From: Agrostemma githago | Taxonomy: Eukaryota > Streptophyta > Magnoliopsida > Caryophyllales > Caryophyllaceae | Assembly: GCA_958450325.1 (NCBI GenBank) | Contig: OY288256.1 | Coordinates: forward strand, 51,974,953-52,038,952 | DNA: 64,000 nucleotides | Reading direction: 5' to 3' | Shown: positions 39,494 through 49,700 of the stretch, piece after piece | Position numbering within the stretch: position 1 is the first letter of the stretch | Layout: each line of letters starts with the position of its first letter | Made by a program: the position numbers and the translations under genes | The notes under the pieces: model-generated | Told to the model about the DNA's origin: nothing | The model's database searches: none | The model's input: the letters and a program-made list of their open reading frames with translations, nothing else

Positions 39494-40182
39494 TGTTAGA
39501 GTTAAATGCTTCAGAAGAAGCACATTTTGGTATTAACTATCCCACATGGAACATTTAATGCTTCATTGACTTGTTTATATATGACCTACTAAAATGCCTT
39601 ACTAGATGTATACAAGTGGAGACTACGTGCACCACACGCGCGCGCGCCGGGCCGGGTCGGGCTTCGGTAGATCGGCTGCGGCGCACTGCTTGCGGGTAAT
39701 TTTTAGTGGTCAGATTCTTTGTTGTCCAGAAACTTCCTTTTTTTCTCCCTTTGATTTCAGTCAGTCTTGTTGTTTTTCCAAGACTGATTGCTGCCCTTCC
39801 CGAGACTGATTGTTGCAAGTCTCCACCTTACTCTTTATTGTTGTGCACTGAACCTTTGCTACTGCTTCACTATATAATGCCCTATTCCCTTCAGTTTTAA
39901 CACACGGCAAACATACATTCTCATAACTTAATTCTTTCACTCTGTTCTGGTTTTATTGTTGGCAAACGTTCTTGGCTGTATTCATCCGTTCTCCACCTAC
40001 ACTGGAGTTACGGTTTGGTTGTGGAATCCTGAAAGTTGAGTGTCATTGAGGCCGTGTGTAGCAGACGGGGCATAAATCAACTTTAGGACAGTGACGTTCT
40101 TGTCGCGACACAACTTCTGTTCTTGGTTCCAGATAAGATCTTACCTTCTTCTCTCCATACTTCTACTACTACCGTGATAACA
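39494..40182 (+). repeat. Right LTR of the copia element
   Basis: 689-bp copy of the left LTR, preceded by the polypurine stretch gtgggggat and followed by the ATAAG duplication. Confidence 0.95.
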
Positions 40183-40403
40183 ATAAGTGCAAACGATTCA
40201 AACAACAACATTGTCTTATGCTCCGTAACTTACAAAAATGAATCCGACTTTGATAATTTATTAATGAATCAATTGACAAAGACACGAAAAAGAACCAATT
40301 GACAAGTAAAATCAAAATTAATCATTAACTCGAATCCCAGAAAGCTTAAGGCCTAGAGGAAAAAGAGAAGGCGATCAGGGAACAATAAGAAGCTTTGGTA
40401 ATT

Positions 40404-41281
40404 TAGGGGTGTTCGTCGGTCTAGGACCGGACCGGACCGAACCGTTTAGCCTGGACCGAAGACCATAATTGTTTAAAAAGTTGGACCATGGACCGGACTA
40501 TATTTATGTCGGTCCGTTCCGGGTTGGACCATAATAAAATGTGGACCGGACCGTAATGGACCATAATGGACCAAAGAACCCGAAATAAATTACTACGAAA
40601 AAGATTTTATATAATAATAAGAGTAAATTCAAAATTACTCCCTTTTAAAATACCAACTTTAGAACTTACTCTCTTTTGAAATTTTTGTTAAAAATAACTC
40701 CCAAAATCTATCAAAAGTTCAAAATTTACTCCAAAATATAATTTTTGGACGAAAATGCCCCTAACTTTTTTATGTCATATTACTTCACCTCACTCTCTAG
40801 CTAAGGGTATTTTCGTCCTTAAAATAAATTTGGGTGCAATTTTTGAACTTTTGATAGATTCTGAGAGTTATTTTTAACAAAAATTTCAAAAGGGAGTAAA
40901 TTTTAAAATTGATATTTTAAAAGGGAGTAATTTTTAATTTACTCTAATAATAACTTTAAAAAATGATGATAAGTACATATCAAACTCTATAAGAATTTTA
41001 TTTTGTTTTCCATTTATTGTAGATTAGGATTTAAGGATTTTTATTAGATTTTTCATTTATGCGGCTGATTTTGTGCAAATTATTTATATTATATTGTTTT
41101 ATAATACGTTCCATTCGGTCTGCGGTCCAATCGGTTCGGTCCAGGACCGGACCAAAGACCAAATAATCAATATCATGTGGACCGTGGACCAGACAATATA
41201 ACATTCAGTCCGGTCTGGTCCGGACCAAAGTGCAACGGTCCGATCCGGTTTTCGGTCCGGACCACGAAGTGAACACCCCTA
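40404..41281. mobile_element. hAT-like MITE with GGACCG-rich ends
   Basis: Ends taggggtgttcg and gaacacccct(a) are inverted repeats. Flanks read ttggtaatt and ttggtatt, a probable 8-bp duplication with one indel. Both subterminal regions are arrays of ggaccgg / ccggtcc (40420-40570, 41110-41270). The centre is occupied by a second, nested MITE. Confidence 0.7.
40621..40944. mobile_element. Mutator-type MITE nested in the hAT-like element
   Basis: Inverted ends gagtaaattcaaaattactc and (reverse complement of the right end) gagtaaattaaaaattactc continue for well over 50 bp. They are flanked by taataataa at 40612-40620 and 40945-40953, a 9-bp duplication. No coding capacity. Confidence 0.85.
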
Positions 41282-41339
41282 TTTGGTATTCAAAACTCTA
41301 ACAAGAAATCTATTCGAAATGGGCATGCTTAGTAAAACG

Positions 41340-41885
41340 CAAAAATGTTAATTAACCCCCTTACCTTTGGGCAATTGTGAGATTAAACTCATAGGTTTCA
41401 AATGTTGTAATTAGACCCCATAACTTTGAGTAGAAGTGAAATTCGATTCAATTTTTATTTTCAACATAAATTATATCATTAAATCGTGTTATATATAAAT
41501 TAAACTCAATATACATTGAATAATTATTAATATTATAAAAGTAATTAAATAATTTATTAACATAATTTTTATATATTTTTTTAAATTTTAATATACTCCG
41601 TAATTTATATATAATCTATGAGATTAAGTTACAAATTTTCGATTTTATGTAATTCTTTCAATTTTTTTTCCAAACTATGTAAAATTGCATACATTTTATA
41701 AATATATAATTATTTTTATCGTACGCCGAGAAATTGCATAAATAAATGGAGTTTTTGTTTTTAAGGTGCAGTTTTAATTAAAAAAATAAAAAACTTGGAT
41801 TGAATTTCACTTTTACCCACAGTTATGGGGCTTAATTACTACAATTGAAACTTAAGGGGTTAATCTCACGATTGATCAAAAACAC
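41340..41885. mobile_element. Inverted-repeat MITE, family related to 44776-46509
   Basis: Left arm ...gtgagattaaactcataggt and right arm (inverse) cgtgagattaaccccttaag remain similar over about 60 bp, sharing gtaattagaccccataac-type blocks. The core is AT-rich. Its ends were not pinned to a duplication. Confidence 0.55.
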
Positions 41886-42670
41886 ATATTGAATTTGTTT
41901 GATTCGAGGAAAATTGATTTGCCTAATTCGATTGTCAACGAAGAACATTTGTAAATGAAAATTACCTGCAACGACGGCGACGGTCTTGAACGACATGGAG
42001 GAGAGACGACAGAGAATTAGTAGGTCGACCATCGGCAACATATACGGTGGCAGGTATGGGGTATTAGCTAGGGCGTGCGTCGATAAGTTTAGGAATTAAG
42101 AAGGGGATTAGGTGGGTGAATGATGATTGTGAGGCTGAGGTAGACGTCTAAAGGTTTCTACGAGAGGGGTGAGGGTTTCTATGTTTCTATAAGAGCTATG
42201 AGATACCCTAAAATAAACCAGAGTACTCGTTAAATTTCAACTCGATCGGCATGACTTAAAACATTGTTCTAGATCACAACTTCGGCTGAGAAAAGTAATT
42301 CGAAAATGGCTCGAACCTGAGATGGTTCGACCCGAACCCAACCCGGTTGACTCGTTTTTCGTCAGGACTAATCACGAGCCAAATATTTTGACTTGTGACG
42401 ACTTAACGTGCACATAACACTAAGGTTAGACAAATTAATTAACAATTCATAGGACCCAAATTGTGTGTCTGTGACCAAACCCGTGGGCCCGATTTGGTTT
42501 CACATGTCTACTTATTAAATGGGCGCTTACTTGTCGAGAGTATAGAGGAGACGTTGGTTTCCTAAGAGTAAAGATGTAATTAGAATTTAGTTTTTAGTTT
42601 TTTACCCTAAAATTTAACCTAACATTCACATTTTTTATATCTTATTTACTCCGTATTTAATTGTGGGTTA
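41886..42670. other. CACTA interior near the right end, no gene seen
   Basis: No recognised coding or RNA feature between the inverted-repeat MITE and the subterminal repeats. Confidence 0.45.
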
Positions 42671-42674
42671 TTAA

Positions 42675-42910
42675 TTATCCTAACAATATCGCAACGAATT
42701 TGAAAGTGTTGCTAGATATTTCACTAAATGCAGCAATTACCAAATATTGTTGCAAAATCGTGTGTTATAATTGCAACATTTTTTGTAAAAATGTTGCATT
42801 TATTTTATTAAATGCAACATTTTTTAAATAAGTGTTGCATATGTAATACTCTGTATCACTATTATAAATTGCAACACAATAAGAAAGTGTTGCATTGAAA
42901 ATGTTGTAAT
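42675..42910. repeat. CACTA right subterminal TGCAACATTT array
   Basis: About ten copies of tgcaaca / tgttgca words within 240 bp of the right terminus mirror the left array. Confidence 0.8.
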
Positions 42911-43086
42911 AGATTCTTATTGTAGTAGTGTTTGATATTCATAATGCATTCCATTAGTCAATTTAAACAAGATCTCACATGACTACATTTTATCTTATAC
43001 ATTAGAATTTATATCGAAGATTCTTATCACTCATGAATACGGTCAACCGAATCAAATGCACGGAATTGATTGGAATGGAGGGAGTA

Positions 43087-43618
43087 TTATTTGAGCACTT
43101 ATTTATGGTCAAAATTTTGAAAGTTTGAGCTTATACATGTCAATCTAGAAAGATTATTTACGAAACAGAGGAAGTAAGTTTTCTTTTTAGTCTGACATCA
43201 AATCTACAAATCTTTTCGCAAAAGAGTGTGTCAATCGTTAGTGGCATATTAAAAGGTAAGAGATATCGTGCTATTCGATTTGATAGAGGCCTTTGTTTTG
43301 GGAACGATTTAATTTGTTTCACTATTAAAAGTTTGTATTTCACATCCATTCAGACTTTTTTATGTAATTGTTGTATGATTTTTATCAATGAAGTTGATTT
43401 TCAAACAAAAATAAAAATAATATTTCCTACCTTTCTTATAGTGTTTGTGCATACATAATACTTCATCCGTCTCTTGTAATAACGGAACGGGTAATATTAA
43501 TGTTCATTGAACAAAAAACAAATAATAATGTGTTAATGTCACTCTTGTAGTCCTATATAGTCATAAATCATCTTTCACCAAAGTGACAAATATTTTCCAC
43601 CATATATATATAATATCC
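43087..43618. other. Upstream region of the MATE gene
   Basis: AT-rich. Short frames here show no domain. It contains the distal promoter of the transporter gene, but I see no defined element beyond simple AT tracts. Confidence 0.45.
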
Positions 43619-43624
43619 TATAAA
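43619..43624 (+). promoter_or_regulatory. Likely TATA box of the MATE gene
   Basis: cctataaatgtcccc lies about 150 bp upstream of the ATG at 43775, followed by a pyrimidine- and A-rich leader. A nearby tatatatataata stretch (43603-43614) is an alternative. Confidence 0.5.
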
Positions 43625-43774
43625 TGTCCCCATTCTCCTCCAAGCTAGGCTTCAAATCCTCCATGTATATCTCATACAATCCCAATTCCAAAGTAGCCTA
43701 ATAATCCACAAAGAATAATAACAATCAAGATAACATATACCAAAACAAATAAGAATAAAACTCCATATAGCTAG

Positions 43775-46700
43775 ATGGGTTCAATACCCCAAGATTATCA
43801 TGACCATCTCCTTACACCTAAAAACAACCCGGTCCACAGGATCGAGAGCTCGGCCCTTGAGGAAACCCTGGAGGACCGAGACTTAGCCGTGGTGAGGCGA
43901 TGGTGGCTAGCCACATGGCTAGAAATGAAGTACTTGGTCCCGTTGGCGGGTCCGGCCATCGTGGTGTACTTGTTGAATAACGTTGTATCAATGTCTACCC
44001 AAATATTTTGTGGACATCTTGGTAATCTTGAACTTGCGGCTTCTTCTCTTGGTAATAATGGGATTCAACTCTTGGCTTATGGCCTCATGGTACGTACCTA
44101 CGTTAATTAATTTTCTTCATCGTTCCAATTTTAATTTTCATTATTTATTTATATAATATATGCTTTTAATTTTCATAATTTATTTATATAATATATGCTT
44201 GTTATTCTTACGTAGGAGTCACGCTAATCTTGTCCTTATTGTTTTACGGTGTCGTTTCAATTTTATCAGATAATTTAGGAGGAGGATATGCGTTTTAGTT
44301 TATTTTTTTTCCCTTAAATTCTTATGTGATATATCTAGTCCTATAGTATATTGGATAGTACGGAGTGTTTTTTTTAATGTAGAATCATCATTAGTCAAAA
44401 ATTTTTAATTTTTTATTTAACTTTAAATTAAAATAACACTAAAAAATAATGAAGCGTAAATAAATGAATGAGATAGAAAGTGTAGGGTGTACGTAGATTA
44501 TATTATGCTTTTTTACAGAGGAAATCATGTGTTATTTGAATGGAAAGTCATTTAAAAATTGTTTTATTAACTTATCGGTTACTTATCATAGTACTCTATA
44601 TATGTTTTATTAGTTTTTCAGGATAAGAGTGAATAGTGTCTATATATTACTCCATATTCATCTTCTTCATGTTAAGACAAATTTTGGTTTGTGATTGTAC
44701 TATTCGTTGTAAACTTTAAAATGTGTCAAACACGTGAAAATTTAGAAAATGTCAAGTGTTTGATTTTTACGCGAAACTAGTAATTGAACGACTCCTTAAC
44801 TTTAGATCAATTATGAGATTAGGTCCCTTAAATTTTAAATGTACTAGCACCTAAATGTAAAATACAACTCAATTTTAAGTTTTAGTCCAAATTATTTCAT
44901 AGAATTCATTTTATATTTTATTAACACATATTTTTTTTTATAGATTTCAAAGTGTATATATAAGTGTTACATTTTTAAGACAATTTGTATATATCTGCAT
45001 GAATTATTTATAAAATCATTTTTTTTATAAAAAGTACATCAAATATGGGCATTAATTATATTATATTGGTAAAAATTTTATACCTATTCTAAAACTTATG
45101 TCCAAATTTATATTAATTTTTTAAATTTTTTAAATTTTATAATAAACATGTACTCCTTATATAAAATGATTTAGTAGTAATACAGAGTATTATTAAGTCG
45201 AAAAAAGCAATTGTGCTTGATTTCAACTTTAAACAAATTAAAGTGAAGGGGCTAAATTACTACCATCATACTAAACTTAAGGGAGTTTAATTTCACCTTA
45301 ACTAAACTTAAGGGGGTCTGCTAAAATAAAAATTTTGTGTTATTGAGTTCGTTATTCAAACAATTACAATAACGTCATATTTATAGGGCTATAAAGATAT
45401 CGCAGTATCTTCTAATATGGTAGATAATATAAGATATTCTTTAATTTTCGATATTATTCTGATTACTGTATATTACAATATACCGTAATCTTTCTAACAT
45501 ATTATTCCTAATCTTTACTATCTCTATCATGATACCGTAATACTACCGTATCCTCTATCATCCCCTCAAACTTATGGTAATTTGAAAAAAATTCCATGAG
45601 TTTGGACAAAGTAAAAAAAAACAACGATATCTTCATCCTCGATCGTCATCTTTTTTATCTTCATTGCCTTCTTCTCCACGGTGGCATATAGATTCTTCCG
45701 GAGAACGCAAATTTTTTCGCACTCGTCGAGGATTAATCGTCAAGAACGTTAAGTTTTTTGAACTTGACAAATTTAAAACGGCAAATTATACGTCAATTTT
45801 AATTGCTTGAGAACCATGATCAAACTCAAAACAAATTCAGAAACGCCTGGAACCATCAGTTTCACATCTACCGGAGGATAAGACGATGTTGTGAAATACA
45901 AATTCAAAGGGACGTAGAGGTTTATTTATTTTATTTTATTTTCAAGAAAACTACGTAATTTTTTTTCTTCATAGACGAATAAGTCAAATCCGGCCGGTGA
46001 ACGGCATAAATATTCGCACACCAGCAGGGCATCGGAAGTTTGATACCATGCTAAAATAAAGGTTTTGTGTTATTGAATTCGTTATTCAAACAATTACAAT
46101 AACGCCATATTTACAGGGCTACGAAGATATCAGAGTATCTTCTAATATGGATACTCCCTCAGATTTTTTTCTATCTTCCCTATTTCTTTATTGGGCTGAA
46201 ACACTCTTTCTTCCCTATTTCTATTTTAGGCCATCAATATGTGGTTTATAATCACCTTACATTTCTCTCTCTTCCTTCTTTTATTTTGAACCACACATCC
46301 CTACACCCTTATTTTCTTCTCCAAAACCAAAGGGGAAGATAGATAAAAATCGGAGGGAGTATAAGATATTCTCTAATTTTTGATATTATTCAGATTACGG
46401 TATATTACAATATACCGTAGTCTTCCTAACATATTATTCCTAATCTTTACTATCTCTATCATTATACCGTAATACTACGGTATCCTCTATCAGGGTCAAT
46501 TACATACTACTTTCATGAATGTCTAACATTATGAGTTGTATGTACTTGACCCGTTTTAAGGTTTAAGACGGAGACGGATGCTCCGTCTTTAGCAAGACTA
46601 GTTGTTAGATTGTTTAATTACCATCACTTTAAAATAATGATTTTGTAAAATATTATTAATCAAATACAAAATAGAAAGGATAGAATATATTATTATTCAA

Positions 46701-49700
46701 AATAGAAACCTAAGATTTTGAAGGAAATACTTTAATATGGAACACAAAACGTGTTAACTGTGACGGAGGGAATAGATACTTAAACTTTATTACATAATTG
46801 TGATCAAAATTGTCTTTACTCTAATGGTTAAAACAAAGTTGGTTGGATAGTAGATCGTATAGTAACACGATTGAATCTCTCTCCCGCAAAAAAACATATA
46901 CAATTTGTGTAACAATAATTCGAAACAATAGCCTAAAACTTAATTATTACAAATCAATGACTCTATATTCTTATTGATAACTCCGTCCCACCATTAATTA
47001 AGTGTACGTTCTCCAAATAATTGAATTCGTCTCATATTATTAGATGATCCTTAATTTGTGATTATTTGTCACTAATAATATATGTGTGTACATACACCAA
47101 TCAAGCTATGCAATACTCGTAATAAAAATGGGACCTTTCATGAGTGTCATTGGTGGGGTAATATAGAAATGTTGGTCCATAATCTTGCAAGTTCAACAAG
47201 GCAAAAACAAGTTAGGTGGCCATCAAAGAAAACTCCACAATCAAGATGTTTTTATCTCATAATGTCATATCAGTGTACTTTATTGTAAATTACTTGTTGG
47301 ATGGAATAGTTTATCCCTAAGTGCACTTTTCTTTCCATTTTGACTTCTATATTCCACATTTTATCGATGACAATATATAATAAATATTTCGTACACACTA
47401 ACTTTAACTTTAGGATTTTTATATGAGACACCCCTTAACTGGTTCTTTCAAGTTGTATCCCGCATTTTTCGAATTATAAGGTGTATTCCTTAAATTTGTA
47501 AATTACTTTATATTTTTACTAAAGTTATAATTTTCCAACGAAAATTTCTCATTGATAATGTAAATAGTGTAAATAGTTACTCTCTCCGAGTTTCTAACAT
47601 TGTCCCATTTTTCTTTTTGGGCTGAGTTTAATCTTTTACCCATTTTCTATTTTTTTTTCCATAAATGTGTGTTTCACATTTATCCACAAATTTCTCTTCC
47701 TCCTTTCTTTTTTTAACCACTTATTTTCTCTTGTTAGAATTATGAAAGAGGTGAAAGATTGATTATGAATTGCATAAATATTATTGATGAATAAAGGTCC
47801 ATATATAGGGACATTACAAGAGATACAGTTTGCTTAGGGTAGAAGTATACAATAATTAAAATATTCTAAAAGATACAAATTTCCTAAACTAAATATATCA
47901 CAATCAATATATGAGAAAATAATATCCTAACATATATACGATATCTCTAATATCTCTTTCTTATTTTTCACCGCAAAAGCAAATGGGTAAATGATAGGAA
48001 CTTGGAGGGAGTAATATTTTTTCAATTTGCATCCTTACTCGAAAAACTTCATTCCACCACACTACGACTTTGGGGTGACGAAGAGATTAAGGTTGAAGGA
48101 TTTAAAAGAGTGAGAGGGAGATGTCGACGTCGGCAGACAACAGAGGTACGTTGTGGTGAACATTTGGTGCCTTGGTGAATGGTAAATAAAAAGAGGTGGT
48201 TTGAAACATCATATTGGATTGATTAATATGTTAATTATTCATTTCAAAAAAATAATTGTAATATAATTATCACTTTGGTTATGATATTGAGTAATAAGTA
48301 AAATTTAGAGGTATACCTTGTAATTCGAAAAAGACGGGGATACCAATTCGAAAAGCAAATAATTGAGAGGTATCCCATAGAAAAACCCTTAATTTAATTA
48401 TAACTCCATCCAGGTCATTTAATTTCGTATACGGATTATTATTTTACCATCTGCAACATGAATCATAAAATATTTGAAAATAAAGTGCAATTACTTATGT
48501 ATTACTCCAAATGATCCTTTGAGAATATAATTTTTTCACCAAAATAATACTTAAATGAATGAATCTATTTTACCTGATTATTATTGCTATAAAAGTATAA
48601 AAAAAACACAATAAAATAATATACATAAATCTTTTAAAAAACCGATTACTTTTTTAAACAATTTATAATACGAAACGAAAAAAGGATTATTTTATGCTTG
48701 AAATGATGGAAGTCTCTTTCCTCATCTAAGATGAGCATAATTCTAGGGAACTAGATACAATTAACTTGAGTTTGTTGTCCTTGGATTTATGCTCTACTCT
48801 ACTAGCCAAAAAAAAACAATAATGATCAAACAATCAAGCATATATGCTTATACAGTGACATCACAAAAAGTGTGTTGGACAATAATTAGTGGATGAAAAA
48901 TCTAATTACTTTTTTTAAGAAATTTTTTTAGTGCTCTAGTACGTACTCATAGTTTGTCCACTTAGACGGCGGATGGTTTGTAATAAAGCACGTCAATACG
49001 AAACGTACCTTTGCTTTTTTTGTTTTGTGATCATCGATTCCATTCACAAATTCTTTGTCTGTGACAGAATTATTCATCATAATTTTATACCGGATCAAAT
49101 AAGATTCATTTATATAGAAAATATAATATATTACAAAAATACATAGGTTATTCTTTCTACATAAATGAAGAGTATTTGACACATTATAACAAAATAACGG
49201 ATACTTTCGTTACAAGGGAGAGTAAGTGATTCCCATGTGACCCTCGAGCACTCATTCTACCCTCAACACACAAATCCTTCATTAACCTAGACGCGTATTA
49301 ATCTTGTGTTAATCTTTTCATTGATCAGATAGATTTAAAGCAAAATAAATGTAGATTTTGCTGTACAAATGTCCATAAAATAGGTTAAATTAATCGTTTC
49401 TTAGAGAAGAAGGTTGAAAGGAGAAGGTTAATAGTAATCGGTATTTTTCAATTCCCTATAACATCCATTGAGCATTTTTTTTGTCCATAGAGTTAATTAT
49501 TCTATTAATGTTTGCAATGTGCCTCATATTTTGGTTAATACGCAAATTATAATATACGACCGTTGTACCGTGCGACAAACTTTAAGGATGTATTTGAATA
49601 GAAGGATTTGGAGGGAAAGGAAAGGAGAAAATGAGGAAAGCAAGTTTCATTTTTTGGTTAAACAAATGGGGTGGAGAGATTTGGAGGGGGAGAGAAGAAG

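Larger units (their letters stand above)
34185..40182 (+). mobile_element. Ty1/copia retrotransposon, 6.0 kb, degenerate
   Basis: Two LTRs (34185-34875, 39494-40182) with TGTTAG...ATAACA ends are flanked by ATAAG on both sides (34180-34184, 40183-40187). The order gag, protease, integrase, RT, RNase H marks it as copia. A polypurine stretch, gtgggggat, adjoins the right LTR. The sequence after the left LTR does not match the usual initiator-Met primer site. Small differences between the LTRs suggest a fairly recent insertion, yet the coding region has several stops and frameshifts. Confidence 0.95.
28822..42930. mobile_element. CACTA-type (En/Spm) DNA transposon, 14.1 kb, degenerate
   Basis: The left terminus tactactacaataaagg and the right terminus cttattgtagtagtg are inverted repeats of the CACTACTACAA type, with the first C of the left end mutated to T. 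TTT flanks both sides, matching the 3-bp CACTA duplication. Subterminal regions (about 28850-29215 and 42675-42910) are full of tgcaacattt / aaatgttgca words in both orientations, typical of transposase-binding arrays in this superfamily. I recognise no intact transposase. The element hosts a copia retrotransposon and a hAT-like insertion. Confidence 0.75.
28713..43084. mobile_element. Stowaway-like MITE split by the CACTA element
   Basis: The left half begins ctctctccgttccaatta and the right half ends gattggaatggagggag. The inverted ends share the order of a catttgatt block as well. TA flanks both (28711-28712, 43085-43086). Without the insertion and one TTT duplication the MITE is about 260 bp. 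Confidence 0.75.
44776..46509. mobile_element. Inverted-repeat MITE split by a TRIM-like element
   Basis: Left end actagtaattgaacgactcc and the reverse complement of the right end, agtatgtaattgaccccctt, are similar and continue into ttaactttag / ttaagtttag. The TRIM-like element (45319-46492) interrupts the right arm. Confidence 0.55.
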
